From Nocardioides sp. Root122 (GTDB taxonomy: Bacteria; Actinomycetota; Actinomycetes; Propionibacteriales; Nocardioidaceae), in assembly GCF_001425025.1 (NCBI RefSeq), contig NZ_LMDE01000011.1, positions 186,001-250,000 on the forward strand: a stretch of DNA of 64,000 nt, given 5' to 3'. Below are positions 26,285 to 34,453 of this stretch, in pieces. Within the stretch, counting starts at the first letter, position 1, and every line of letters begins with the position of its first letter. The notes beneath the pieces were generated by a model that made no database searches, was not told the DNA's origin, and worked only from the letters and a program-made list of their open reading frames with translations. Made by a program: the position numbers and the translations under genes.

Positions 26285-26513
26285 ATGGGGATCGACCAAC
26301 GGCACGATCGGGTGCAGGTTGGTTAGTGAGTCCAGCTGGCAGGTGAGCACTGTTCGACCCAGGTCCGTTGAGGCCCAGGGCTAGATCGTGCCCCTGCCAG
26401 TTCGGATCGACCGTACGGCTGCTGGGGTGGCGTGCCATCGAGCACTTTTCCATTAGGACGTCGCGGTCGACCCATCGCGACTCGCCTTCACACACGAGCC
26501 GAGGGAGAAGCCG
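26285..26513 (+). ncRNA. Candidate IS110 bridge-RNA region (left-end non-coding segment)
   Basis: A 229-base segment with no gene before the IS110 transposase. IS110-group elements encode a bridge RNA in this position; it pairs with target and donor DNA to guide the recombinase. Long-range pairing is visible: GGCACGATC (26301-26309) with GATCGTGCC (26384-26392), and GTCGCG (26460-26465) with CGCGAC (26476-26481). GGATCGACC occurs twice (26289-26297 and 26404-26412). The RNA and its loops are inferred, not shown. Confidence 0.45.
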
Positions 26514-27224
26514 ATGGAAGTGTTCTTGGGTGTGGACTGGGCCGAAGACCACCATGATCTGTGCCTGCTCAACGAGGCCGGCGCCGTGCTGGCCGCCCGC
26601 CGGATAGTCGAAGGGCTGGAAGGTCTCGCGCAACTGCACACGCTGCTAGCCGGGCACGTCGAGGACCCCGATCAGGTGGTGGTGGGCATCGAGACCGATC
26701 ACGGCCTGCTGGCCACCTCGCTGATGGCCGCGGGCTACCGGGTGTATGCGATCAACCCGATGTCGACCTCGCGGTATCGCGACCGACACCATTCCTCGCG
26801 AGCGAAGTCGGACAAGAGTGATGCCAAGCTGTTGGCCGATCTGGTTCGCATCGACCGGCACAATCACCGTCGCGCGATTCCCGACAGCGACCTGCTCGAG
26901 GCGATCAAGGTGCTGGCCCGCGGCCACCAGAACCTGATCTGGACCCGACAACGGTTGACCAACCAGTTGCGCTCGGCGCTGCGGGAGTACTTTCCTGGCG
27001 CCCTGGACGCATTCGATGACCTGCACCACCCCGACGCGCTGGCGGTGCTGTCGAAGGCACCGACCCCGACCCAGGCGCGGCGACTTAGCACCTCGCAGAT
27101 CAAGACTGCGCTCGAACGCGGCGGTCGACGGCGCAATCTGGAGCCCCGTGCACACGAGATACGCGCTGTCTTGCAGCGCCCACAACTGCGCGCAGCCGAA
27201 CTGGTCGAGGACGCCTATGGAGCC
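26285..27224 (+). mobile_element. IS110-family element, 3'-truncated remnant
   Basis: It contains the non-coding left end (about 26285-26513) and the N-terminal DEDD half of the transposase, then stops at the junction with the IS3 remnant. The right end is missing. Exact left boundary cannot be set without a comparison copy; IS110 elements usually lack terminal inverted repeats and target duplications. Confidence 0.75.
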
Positions 27225-27233
27225 ACCACCTGA
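26514..27233 (+). pseudogene. IS110-family transposase, truncated after the DEDD domain
   Basis: 239 residues remain. The RuvC-like DEDD domain is complete: Asp in GVDWAEDHH, Glu in VGIETDHG, and two Asp in KSDKSDAKLLADL. The reading continues through QLRAAELVEDAYGA and then enters foreign sequence and stops. The C-terminal Tnp_20 domain with the catalytic serine is missing, so it cannot be active. AGGGAGAAG precedes the ATG. The break coincides with the end of the IS3 orfB homology. Confidence 0.85.
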
Positions 27234-27936
27234 AGAAGCTCTCCATGCTCGCGTTGTCCCCGGCGCCGTAGGAGCGGCCCATCGAGCCGACCAGGTCGTT
27301 GTTCACCAGGAGCCGCTGAGTGCGTTTGGCTCTGAACTGGCCGCCCCTGTCGGAGTGACAGATCGTGCCGACCGGTGTACGCAGCGCGATCGCGTTACGC
27401 ATTGCCGCACGAGCCAAGGACGACTTCATCCGCGAGTCGATCGAGTAGCCGACGATCTTGTTGGAGAAGACGTCCTTGATCGCGCAGATGTAGAGCTTGC
27501 CTTCGCGTGTGGGGTGCTCGGAGATGTCCCAGAGCCACACCTTGTTCGGCGCGTCGGCGACGAACTCGTGCCGGACTACGCCGTGCTCATCGACGACCGC
27601 GAGGAGGTCGTCGTGCGGCGCCGGACCGGTCGATCCGGCCTTGGACCGCTTCTTGTGGTGGCTGGCGGTGATCCCGGCGATCCGGCAAAGCCGGTGCACG
27701 CGGTTCTCGCCGGCCTTGATGCCGTGCTCGAGTTCGAGCTCGTCGGTGAGGAACCTGTAGCCCAACGTGGCGTCGTCGTCGTGCAGGTCGTGCAGCACGT
27801 TGATGACGTGCGCGTCGTCCCAGTCCCGCTGACACACCGGATCTTTGAGCCACTTGTAGTACCCCGCGGTTGTCAGACCCAGAACCCTGCACGCCACCGC
27901 GACCGGCACCCTGATCGGGGCACCGGTCGCGGCCAT
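27225..27936 (-). pseudogene. IS3-family transposase OrfB (DDE), C-terminally truncated
   Basis: The integrase core is clear: HTH_21-type N-terminus (LGLTTAGYYKWL), first Asp in VWLWDISEHPTREGKLY, second Asp in CHSDRGGQF, and the catalytic Glu in GDNASMESFF. Homology ends at that Phe-Phe; after it the reading runs into IS110 sequence in antisense (to a stop near 27100). In the IS3 family another 60-70 residues follow, so this copy is most likely dead. It is read in the -1 frame relative to orfA. Confidence 0.85.
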
Positions 27937-27956
27937 CTCACGGACGAGAGGGAAGA

Positions 27957-28244
27957 CTATTTTCCCGGCAGGTTCGCCTGCGACAGATAGGCAGCGGCCC
28001 TGCGCAGGACCTCGTTCTCCTGCTCCAGGAGCCTGATCCGCCTATTTGCTTCGCGGAGCTCTTTGCGGTCGTCGTCGCTCATGCCGGGACGCCTGCCGTC
28101 CTCGATGTCCGCGCGCTTCATCCAGTTCGCCAGCGAGCCTTCAGAGATGCCGAAGTCCTTCGCGATCTGTGCCAGCGGCGCCTGGCCCTTGCGGGCCACG
28201 GCCACGACGTCGTCGCGGAACTCCTTGGGATAGGGCTTTGCCAC
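27957..28244 (-). CDS. IS3-family transposase OrfA
   Basis: About 95 residues: a helix-turn-helix (AQIAKDFGISEGSLANWM) and a C-terminal leucine-zipper-like coiled coil (LREANRRIRLLEQENEVLRR, 20 residues shown as its core). OrfA binds the element ends. A GTG at 28244 gives the common start MAKPYPKEFRDD; an ATG at 28277 is also open. It ends GK-stop over a GGGAAAA frameshift site. Confidence 0.85.
   Translation of the reverse strand: MAKPYPKEFRDDVVAVARKGQAPLAQIAKDFGISEGSLANWMKRADIEDGRRPGMSDDDRKELREANRRIRLLEQENEVLRRAAAYLSQANLPGK
27960..27966 (-). promoter_or_regulatory. Slippery heptamer GGGAAAA for -1 frameshifting into OrfB
   Basis: On the minus strand the last sense codons of orfA read G-GGA-AAA immediately before its TAG. 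This is an X-XXY-YYZ slippery site. A -1 slip continues in the orfB frame through ATA-GTC-TTC without a stop, giving the OrfAB fusion transposase normal for the IS3 family. Confidence 0.6.
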
Positions 28245-28442
28245 GGGGACATCCTTCCAGCGAGGAGCGATCCTCAAAGGTCAGGTGTCAACCAAACTTG
28301 GGGCAGACCCCTGGAACCCGATGCGGCCAGTCCGCCGGGGTGTCTACGGGTCAGAGGAAGCGACTCTGTGCACGCGTCCGTAGGAGGGCGGCTGTGCACC
28401 ACAAGGGACTGCTGCATGAATCGATGACCCCTCGACCTGGTC

Positions 28443-28474
28443 CATTCCGCCCCCATTCCGCCCCATGCCGCCCC
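28443..28474. repeat. Three tandem copies of an 11-base CATTCCGCCCC unit
   Basis: Two exact copies (28443-28453, 28454-28464) and a third variant sharing the flanking C (CATGCCGCCCC) lie in the 230-base gene-free stretch between the IS3 end and a small gene. Nothing else was recognised in that stretch apart from a GACTCT...AGAGTC stem near 28510. Confidence 0.6.
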
Positions 28475-28537
28475 GGTTCCGCACACGTGGAGCGACGCCG
28501 TCGGCAGTGAGACTCTGGGAGTCCTAGAGTCGGCCGC

Positions 28538-28723
28538 ATGACGAACGCCTTGAGTGTCTTCCTGCGCGGCGGCCCCGCGGACGGGCAGGTGTCCCACGTC
28601 GCAGAGGTGGGCGAGCCGATCGGCATCGAGGACGTCGGCGGCGGCTCGATCACCTATGTGGACACGGGCGAGGTCGAGGAGCGCGACGGTGTCGAGCTCC
28701 GGGTCTACGCACCTCGGCGCTGA
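28538..28723 (+). CDS. Small hypothetical protein (61 residues)
   Basis: A 61-residue acidic protein. LSVFLRGGPADGQ at the N-terminus resembles small actinobacterial proteins of unknown function that begin with a GGPxDG motif. The coding bias is normal for the window. The ribosome site is weak. It converges with bL37 across a terminator hairpin. Probably a real gene; function not recognised. Confidence 0.6.
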   Translation: MTNALSVFLRGGPADGQVSHVAEVGEPIGIEDVGGGSITYVDTGEVEERDGVELRVYAPRR

Positions 28724-28748
28724 GCCGGAGCAAGGTCCGGACATGCAA

Positions 28749-28772
28749 AAGTCCCCGCCGGGGCGGGGACTT
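28749..28772. terminator. Bidirectional hairpin terminator between the small gene and bL37
   Basis: AAGTCCCCGCC (28749-28759) pairs perfectly with GGCGGGGACTT (28762-28772). Read on the minus strand, the stem is followed by TTTTGC, a short U-run, so it best serves the sigR-rsrA-bL37 transcript. Confidence 0.8.
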
Positions 28773-28797
28773 CTACGGATGACGGCGCGGGTGCGCG

Positions 28798-28872
28798 TCA
28801 GGCGTTGGGGCGCTTGCCGTGGTTCGCGCCCTTCTTCTTGCGAGCGCGGCGCTTGCGTCCGGTCTTGCCCAT
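28798..28872 (-). CDS. 50S ribosomal protein bL37 (24 residues)
   Basis: A 24-residue, strongly basic peptide, MGKTGRKRRARKKKGANHG followed by KRPNA. The end ANHGKRPNA matches bL37, the tiny actinobacterial large-subunit protein first seen in mycobacterial ribosome structures. An AGGAGG site lies 6 bases before the ATG. It lies downstream of rsrA, and a terminator follows at 28749-28772. Its size makes it easy to miss in automatic annotation. Confidence 0.9.
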   Translation of the reverse strand: MGKTGRKRRARKKKGANHGKRPNA

Positions 28873-28950
28873 GGTGGTCCTCCTGGAATCGGTGCTCGGA
28901 GCAGTGTCTCAAAATCGCCGGGGCGCGGCGAATCGGGTCGGACCCGAGGT

Positions 28951-29223
28951 TCAGCTGCCGCCCTCGGTGATCTGGATCGTGACCTCGCGCAGCTGCAGGC
29001 GCACGCGGTCGCGCAGCGACTGCGGCGCCGACTCGGCGCACGATCGCGCGACGAGCTGCTTGACCGCCTTCTGCAGGTCGTGGCGCTCCAGGCACGGACC
29101 GCACTCACGCAGGTGCATCTCGACGACGGCGCAGTCAGCCTGGTCGAGCTCGTTGTCGATGAGGTAGACGATGCGCTCGATGTAGTCGACGCAGTCGTCG
29201 TTGCCGTGCTCGTGGGTGCTCAC
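28951..29223 (-). CDS. rsrA: Mycothiol-system zinc-binding anti-sigma factor RsrA
   Basis: A 90-residue ZAS-domain protein. Cys11, His37, Cys41 and Cys44 (HLRECGPC) match the zinc ligands of S. coelicolor RsrA by number; an extra Cys31 is present. Under thiol oxidation the cysteines form disulfides, zinc is lost and SigR is released. Its GTG/ATG region overlaps the sigR stop by 4 bases. Confidence 0.95.
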   Translation of the reverse strand: MSTHEHGNDDCVDYIERIVYLIDNELDQADCAVVEMHLRECGPCLERHDLQKAVKQLVARSCAESAPQSLRDRVRLQLREVTIQITEGGS

Positions 29224-29924
29224 GATCCGCTCCCGTCGGTCGTGCCGGGCAGCGAGCTGGCCGGAAGGAGGTCGTTGGTGCGGACGTAGTCGGCGAGCAT
29301 GTCGCGCAGCTGGCGACGACCGCGGTGGAGACGGGACATGACGGTGCCGATGGGCGTCTCCATGATCTCGGCGATCTCCTTGTAGGGGAATCCCTCGACG
29401 TCGGCCAGGTAGACCGCGAGGCGGAACTCCTCGGGCAGGCGCTGCAGTGCGTCCTTCACCTCGGAGTCGGGGAGGTGCTCGAGCGCCTCCATCTCCGCCG
29501 ACCGCAGACCGGTCGAGGAGTGCGACTCCGCCCGCGCGAGCTGCCAGTCCTCGACGTCCTCGGACATCGACTGCTGCGGCTGGCGCTGCTTCTTGCGGTA
29601 GGAGTTGATGTAGGTGTTGGTGAGGATCCGGTAGAGCCAGGCCTTGAGGTTGGTGCCCGGCTTGAACTGGTGGAAGGCGCTGTAGGCCTTGGCGAAGGTC
29701 TCCTGCACCAGGTCCTCGGCGTCGGCGGGGTTGCGGGTCATCCGCATGGCCGCGCCGTAGAGCTGGTCGAGGAAGGGCAGGGCGTCGCGCTCGAAGCGCG
29801 CCGACCGTTCGTCGGAGGTCTCCTCCGCGATTACGGTCTCGGGATCGGACATCTCGTCCTTGAGCGACTCAGTCATCGCCTCCCACAGTACCGCCGTGGG
29901 TGTTTCGAGGGTCATTGCGAGCAC
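29220..29924 (-). CDS. sigR: ECF sigma factor SigR (SigH), thiol-oxidative stress
   Basis: 234 residues from the first ATG. Region 2 has [14 protein letters not shown] and the promoter-binding [12 protein letters not shown]; region 4 has [23 protein letters not shown] (short motif PYKEIAEIM) and [11 protein letters not shown]. It directs thioredoxin and mycothiol genes and its own operon. Internal ATGs at 29876 and 29852 give shorter forms; in S. coelicolor a longer unstable SigR' comes from an upstream start. A GGGAAT-N18-GTTG promoter lies just upstream. Confidence 0.95.
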   Translation of the reverse strand: MLAMTLETPTAVLWEAMTESLKDEMSDPETVIAEETSDERSARFERDALPFLDQLYGAAMRMTRNPADAEDLVQETFAKAYSAFHQFKPGTNLKAWLYRILTNTYINSYRKKQRQPQQSMSEDVEDWQLARAESHSSTGLRSAEMEALEHLPDSEVKDALQRLPEEFRLAVYLADVEGFPYKEIAEIMETPIGTVMSRLHRGRRQLRDMLADYVRTNDLLPASSLPGTTDGSGS

Positions 29925-29932
29925 ATAGGCCC

Positions 29933-29960
29933 CAACACCTCACCCTGCCGAGGGATTCCC
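29933..29960 (-). promoter_or_regulatory. SigR-dependent promoter of sigR (GGGAAT-N18-GTTG)
   Basis: On the minus strand GGGAAT (29960-29955), exactly 18 bases, then GTTG (29936-29933). This is the SigR/SigH consensus with the correct spacing, and predicts a start point within a few bases of the first sigR ATG at 29924. It overlaps the end of the hydrolase gene. It implies positive autoregulation. Confidence 0.85.
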
Positions 29961-30602
29961 GACGACCTCACGGACCAGCCACTCGAGCGTGGACTCGACC
30001 ACGATGCCCATCGCCTCGTCCTGGCTCACCTCGCCACGGGCCGGCACTTTGAGGCCGTGGTCACCCCCCGGGATGACGACCACGTCGAGGTCCGGCAGGT
30101 CACCGGGGAACTCCTCGGGTCGGCCCATCGGGTCGCGCTCCCCCTGCACGACGAGCGTGGGCAGACCGACCGCGGCGAGCTCGGGCAACCGGGTCGGCTC
30201 GGTCCTGCCGGGCTGGTGCAGCGGGAACGAGAGGGCCAGGCAGCCTGTGGCACCCAGCGACTTCGCCGTCCGGGCCGCGGACCGGGCCCCGGCTGAGCGG
30301 CCGCCGACCACGAGCGGGGTGCGTACGCGCATCACGTCCGCGGCGGACCTCAGCGCGGTGTCGAGCGTGGGCGGCGCCGTGGCGACCTTGCGGCCCGCGA
30401 CGCGCCACGGCTGCTCGAACAGCACCACCGAGAACCCCTGGGCAGGCAGCGCGTCGGCGAGGGCCCACAGGTCGCGCGCCTCCACGCCGCCGCCGGCACC
30501 GTGGCTCAGCAGGAGGGTGGCCATGGGGCGCGACGCCCGGCGCGTGTGCAACCGGCCCTCGCCGTGCGGGGTGTCGACGGTGCGGACCGTGGCCTTCTTC
30601 AC
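29940..30602 (-). CDS. Alpha/beta hydrolase family protein (dienelactone-hydrolase-like)
   Basis: A 220-residue hydrolase of the Tex30/KANL3-like type: oxyanion motif LLLSHGAGGG, nucleophile Ser in VVGGRSAGAR, Asp in QGERDPMG and His in GGDHGLK. No signal peptide. Substrate unknown. It is upstream of sigR on the same strand, and its last codons overlap the SigR promoter. Confidence 0.88.
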   Translation of the reverse strand: MKKATVRTVDTPHGEGRLHTRRASRPMATLLLSHGAGGGVEARDLWALADALPAQGFSVVLFEQPWRVAGRKVATAPPTLDTALRSAADVMRVRTPLVVGGRSAGARSAARTAKSLGATGCLALSFPLHQPGRTEPTRLPELAAVGLPTLVVQGERDPMGRPEEFPGDLPDLDVVVIPGGDHGLKVPARGEVSQDEAMGIVVESTLEWLVREVVGNPSAG

Positions 30603-30612
30603 GCGCTCTCCT

Positions 30613-31350
30613 TCACGAGGTGGGCTCCAGCGGCTCGACGAGCTCGGGACCGTTGTTGCGGACGTTGCTCACCAGCGAGGACACGGCGTAGGCCTCGAGC
30701 CGTCCCGGCGCGGCCGGGACGAGCAGCGACGTGTCCCCCGGAGTGCGCGGGTCGAGCCACTCGTGCCAGCGCTCCCGCTCGACCATGAGGGGCATGCGGT
30801 CGTGGATGTGACCGAGCGAGTCCTCAGCCGCGGTGGTGATCACCGTGCAGGTCCACCGGAAGCGGTCGGGGTCGTCCTCGGCCCGGGTCGGGTCGCGCCA
30901 GATCTCGTAGAGGCCGGCCATGGCCAGCACCCCGCCGTCCTGGGGCCGGATGAAGAAGGGCTGCTTGACGGGCTTGCCCTTCGCGTTGGTCTGCGAGGTG
31001 GGATACCACTCGAAGTAGCCGTCGGCGGGCAGGAGCGCGCGGCGTGAGGCGAAGGCCTTGCGGTAGGCCGGCTTCTCGGCCACCGTCTCCATCCGCGCGT
31101 TGATCATCCGGTTGCCGATGGACGGATCCTTGGCCCACGACGGCACCAGGCCCCACGTGAGCACCCGGAGCTGCCGCTGGGGCGGCTCCTCGGACCCACG
31201 CGAGGGCGGCCGCTCTACGACGGCGTAGACCTCCTTGGTGGGGGCCACGTTGTAGTCAGCGGCGAGGGGTCCGGCCACACGGCTCTCGACGACCTCGAAC
31301 TCCTCGACGAGGTCGTCCGGGCTCCGGGAGGAGGCGTAGCGGCCGCACAT
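30613..31350 (-). CDS. SRAP/HMCES-family abasic-site processing protein (YedK-like)
   Basis: A 245-residue SRAP protein. Cys2 (start MCGRY) forms the thiazolidine crosslink with abasic sites in single-stranded DNA; Asn34 (YNVAP), Glu114 (ADGYFEWY) and His in GHIHDRMP complete the active site. It protects abasic sites at stalled replication forks. The orthologue Rv3226c sits beside aroA in M. tuberculosis, matching the order here. The longer frame upstream is non-coding. Confidence 0.95.
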   Translation of the reverse strand: MCGRYASSRSPDDLVEEFEVVESRVAGPLAADYNVAPTKEVYAVVERPPSRGSEEPPQRQLRVLTWGLVPSWAKDPSIGNRMINARMETVAEKPAYRKAFASRRALLPADGYFEWYPTSQTNAKGKPVKQPFFIRPQDGGVLAMAGLYEIWRDPTRAEDDPDRFRWTCTVITTAAEDSLGHIHDRMPLMVERERWHEWLDPRTPGDTSLLVPAAPGRLEAYAVSSLVSNVRNNGPELVEPLEPTS

Positions 31351-31390
31351 GCAGACCACCCTAGGGGGCCTCAGCGACAGCCTCGACGGC

Positions 31391-32152
31391 TCAGCCGCGC
31401 GCGAGCTCGTCGAGCAGCATGCCGGTGCAGGCGTCGGTGTCGGGCAGCCCCTCGATCCACACCCGGACGACCGGTCCGCCGGGAACCCGGCTGCCGGGGC
31501 CCTCCACGCCTCCGAGGAGCGTGCGCAGCACCCGCACCCGCCGGCCCAGCCGGTCGTCGCGCCGGGCGAGGACCGCGACCCGGTGCATGCCCACGCGCGC
31601 GACCGTCTCGTCGCGCGCGAAGACGGTGCGCGCCATCTCCCCCGCCCGCGCGAGCCGCATGGCCCGGGTGAAGTGGTCCACCGGGTCCTCCGACGGGTCC
31701 CCGAACGGGAGCGCACAGACGACGAGCGCGTGCGCCGCCACAGCCCGCTCGGTGGGCGGCAGTCGGTGGAGCTCGGAGAGCCGGCTCCGCAGGTGGGCCT
31801 GGCTCGACAGTCCGGTGAGGGGGTCGTCGCACGAGAGCTGGTGCAGGTAGCCCAGCGTCGTCTCACCCCATGCAGTGAGCAACGAGGACACCGCGTCGAA
31901 CGGCGGATCCCCACCCGCCGTCCGATGCGCGGTGTCGCGCAGGCCGTCCAGTGCCTCCTGCATCGACGCGCCGTCGCGGGCCAGGTCCTGCCCGGCGACC
32001 GCGCACGCGTCGAGCAGTCCCGACCCTGAGGTGAGTGCCTCCCCCACGGCCTCGAACCGGTGCGGCAACCCCAACCGCGACCGGCGAGTCCGTGACCTCA
32101 CCCCAGGACCGGTCGCCGAGATCCGTCGCACGCGTGCGGCGAAGTTCTTCAC
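31391..32152 (-). CDS. Degenerate GGDEF-like regulatory protein
   Basis: A 253-residue soluble protein. DPLTGLSSQAHLRSRLSEL (about 136-154) is the typical opening of a GGDEF domain, but the GGDEF catalytic loop itself is absent (VARVGMHRVAVLARRDD in its place). It is therefore unlikely to make cyclic di-GMP and may be a sensor or binding protein. The GTG at 32152 has GAGGGG upstream; ATGs at 32200 and 32260 are alternatives. It diverges from the sigma-fusion gene. Confidence 0.7.
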   Translation of the reverse strand: MKNFAARVRRISATGPGVRSRTRRSRLGLPHRFEAVGEALTSGSGLLDACAVAGQDLARDGASMQEALDGLRDTAHRTAGGDPPFDAVSSLLTAWGETTLGYLHQLSCDDPLTGLSSQAHLRSRLSELHRLPPTERAVAAHALVVCALPFGDPSEDPVDHFTRAMRLARAGEMARTVFARDETVARVGMHRVAVLARRDDRLGRRVRVLRTLLGGVEGPGSRVPGGPVVRVWIEGLPDTDACTGMLLDELARG

Positions 32153-32325
32153 GGCATACCCCTCACTGGTCGTCCTGCTCACAGGTGTGACGCGGCTCAT
32201 CACCACCCATGACGCGGACCAGACCACCGTTTCGGGATTCTTTGCCTTCCGGGCCCGCACCGGACCCGAGGGTTAGAGTCGCCACTGCCTGGCACCCGGG
32301 TCAGGCGAGCGTCCGGAGCGTCGAC

Positions 32326-34383
32326 ATGAGCATCACCAACAGCGTCGAGTCACCCGGGGACGCCGAGCTGATCTCGGCGGTCCGCGGCGGGGACGTCGCT
32401 GCCTACGGCACGCTCTTCGAACGCCACATCGACGCCGCGCGCCGTCTCGCCCGCCAGCTCGTGCCGGCCGGGGACGTCGAGGACCTGGTCTCCGACGCAT
32501 TCATCAAGGTGCTCGGCGTCCTGCAGCGCGGTGGCGGGCCGGACGTCGCGTTCCGCGCCTACCTGCTCACCGCCGTACGCCGCCTCCAGGTCGACCGCTT
32601 CCGGGCCAGCTCCCGCCTCCACACGACCGACGACATGGAGGTCTTCGACCCGGGTGTGCCGTTCCGCGACACCGCCGTCGAGGGCTTCGAGAGCGCCGCG
32701 GCGGCCCGCGCCTTCGCCTCCCTCCCCGAGCGCTGGCAGCTCGTCCTCTGGCACACCGAGGTCGAGGGCGACAAGCCCGCCGACATCGCGCCCCTCCTGG
32801 GGATGAGCCCCAACTCGGTCTCGGCGCTCGCCTACCGGGCGCGGGAGGGTCTGCGCCAGGCCTTCCTGACCCAGCACGTGGCGGAGCTGGAGGAGGACAC
32901 CTGCCGCTGGACACACGGGCAGCTCGGCGCCTACGTCCGCAACGCCATCTCCCGCCGCGACGCGGTCAAGGTCGAGGACCACCTCGGCTCCTGCCGCTCC
33001 TGCATGGCCATCTACCTCGAGCTCACCGAGGTCAACTCCAACCTGGGCGCGATCCTGGCGCCACTGCTGCTCGGCGGGGTGGGAGCGGCGTACGTCGGTG
33101 CCGCCGCCGTGGGCGGTGCCGCGATCCCGACCGGCATCGGCGTCGTCGTCGGCCGGGTCCGCGACCTGGTCGTGGGCAACAGCGCCGCAGTGGCCGTCGC
33201 GGGCGTGGCAGCGAGCGTCACCATCGTGGGCGGTGCCATCGCGGTCGGGCTCAACCACGCCGACCGCACCACCGCCGATCCTCCGGTCCGCAACCCCGCC
33301 ATCAGCGCACCAGTCGATCCCGGCGGCAGCTCGCTGCGGTCGGGCGCCGGCACCGGCTCGGGCGCGTCGGCCGACACCTCCGTGGACGCCGATGGGCCCG
33401 ACGACGTGGTGGCCGACGTGCCCACGTCCGACGACCTGCTCGCGCCGCCCACCGACCCTGCCCTCGGTCCGCCCACCGGCCCGACGGACCCGACGACGGT
33501 CCCGACCGACGACCCGACCGACGAGCCGACCGTCGATCCGACCGACGACCCGACCGACGGCCCGACCGACGAGCCGACGAGCGACGCCACGCCGACGTCC
33601 AGCGCGACCCCGACGCCGAGCGTCACACCGACCGCGACCGCCACCACGACACCGACACCGACTCCCAGCCCGACGCCGGACCCGACGCCCACCCCGACGC
33701 CGGACCCGACTCCCACCCCGACGCCGGACCCGACGCCCACCCCGACGCCGGACCCGACGCCCACCCCGACGCCGGACCCGACGCCCACCCCCACGCCGGA
33801 CCCGACGCCCACTCCCACGCCCACGCCGGACCCCAGCCCGACGCCCACTCCCACGCCCACTCCCACGCCCACTCCCACGCCGACGCCGGACCCCAGCCCC
33901 ACTCCCACCCCCACGCCGGACCCGACACCCACGCCCACGCCGGACCCCAGCCCCACACCCACCCCCACGCCGGACCCGACACCCACGCCCACGCCCACGC
34001 CGGACCCCAGCCCCACACCCACCCCCACGCCGACTCCCACCCCCGATCCCGACCCGGACCCGACGCCGGTGGACGCCTCGCTCTCCGGAACGGTGACCGG
34101 TGGTGGGCCGCTCTACGTGGTGAGCCTGCAGCCCACCGGGCTCTCCCCCGGTGACACGGCGCGGCTCGACATCGAACTGACCGACGTCGTGGTGGCGATC
34201 GCCTTCGACGACCGCTGCAACCGACGCTCCGGCGGGCTGACGTGCGAGATCTCCTCGGCCGACACCTCCCGCGTCGGCCTGATCCTCGTCGCGCCCTCCG
34301 GCGCCACCATCGCCGCGACGCTGACCCCCGGAGTCGACGACCCCGACGCCGCCAACAACACCTGGCGGGCCGTGCTCGACTGA
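32326..34383 (+). CDS. ECF sigma factor fused to a zinc anti-sigma-like domain, membrane anchor and exported Pro/Thr-rich arm
   Basis: A 685-residue fusion. Residues 15-95 are sigma region 2 ([17 protein letters not shown]), 125-180 region 4 ([23 protein letters not shown]). Residues 190-230 hold a complete ZAS motif: Cys193, His219, Cys223, Cys226. Two hydrophobic segments follow (about 239-270 and 285-309), then an Asp/Pro/Thr-rich arm (about 380-582) of PTPTPD units and a 100-residue C-terminal domain ([11 protein letters not shown]...). This resembles the ECF52-type architecture, from memory. It may act as a membrane-tethered, self-inhibited sigma factor; this is inference. Start ATG 32326. 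Confidence 0.82.
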   Translation: MSITNSVESPGDAELISAVRGGDVAAYGTLFERHIDAARRLARQLVPAGDVEDLVSDAFIKVLGVLQRGGGPDVAFRAYLLTAVRRLQVDRFRASSRLHTTDDMEVFDPGVPFRDTAVEGFESAAAARAFASLPERWQLVLWHTEVEGDKPADIAPLLGMSPNSVSALAYRAREGLRQAFLTQHVAELEEDTCRWTHGQLGAYVRNAISRRDAVKVEDHLGSCRSCMAIYLELTEVNSNLGAILAPLLLGGVGAAYVGAAAVGGAAIPTGIGVVVGRVRDLVVGNSAAVAVAGVAASVTIVGGAIAVGLNHADRTTADPPVRNPAISAPVDPGGSSLRSGAGTGSGASADTSVDADGPDDVVADVPTSDDLLAPPTDPALGPPTGPTDPTTVPTDDPTDEPTVDPTDDPTDGPTDEPTSDATPTSSATPTPSVTPTATATTTPTPTPSPTPDPTPTPTPDPTPTPTPDPTPTPTPDPTPTPTPDPTPTPTPDPTPTPTPTPDPSPTPTPTPTPTPTPTPTPDPSPTPTPTPDPTPTPTPDPSPTPTPTPDPTPTPTPTPDPSPTPTPTPTPTPDPDPDPTPVDASLSGTVTGGGPLYVVSLQPTGLSPGDTARLDIELTDVVVAIAFDDRCNRRSGGLTCEISSADTSRVGLILVAPSGATIAATLTPGVDDPDAANNTWRAVLD
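33476..34072 (+). repeat. Pro/Thr/Asp low-complexity repeat inside the sigma-fusion gene
   Basis: Tandem units of about 12 and 24 bases (CCGACGCCCACCCCGACGCC and variants) encode [11 protein letters not shown]. The repeat is strictly in frame and so is coding. It is probably a stiff spacer crossing the cell wall, and is prone to length change by slippage. Confidence 0.9.
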
Positions 34384-34453
34384 GCCGGCGCCCGGCGCTT
34401 CGGCACCCTTGGGGACGGAGCGCACCCTTCCCGGCATCGTGTAGACAGGGGGC

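Larger units (their letters stand above)
27225..28305 (-). mobile_element. IS3-family element, 3'-truncated remnant
   Basis: It carries orfA and most of orfB on the minus strand. The promoter-proximal end lies near 28285-28305, where GTGTCAACCAAACTTGGGGC resembles an IS3-type terminal repeat. The distal end is cut at about 27225-27235 against the IS110 remnant. The missing part would encode the last 60-70 residues of OrfB and the right terminal repeat. Confidence 0.75.

Noticed and set aside
33640..34072. Regular short repeats that look like a CRISPR or satellite
   Set aside because: Units are 6-24 bases, contiguous without spacers and strictly in frame as PTPTPD; they are coding.
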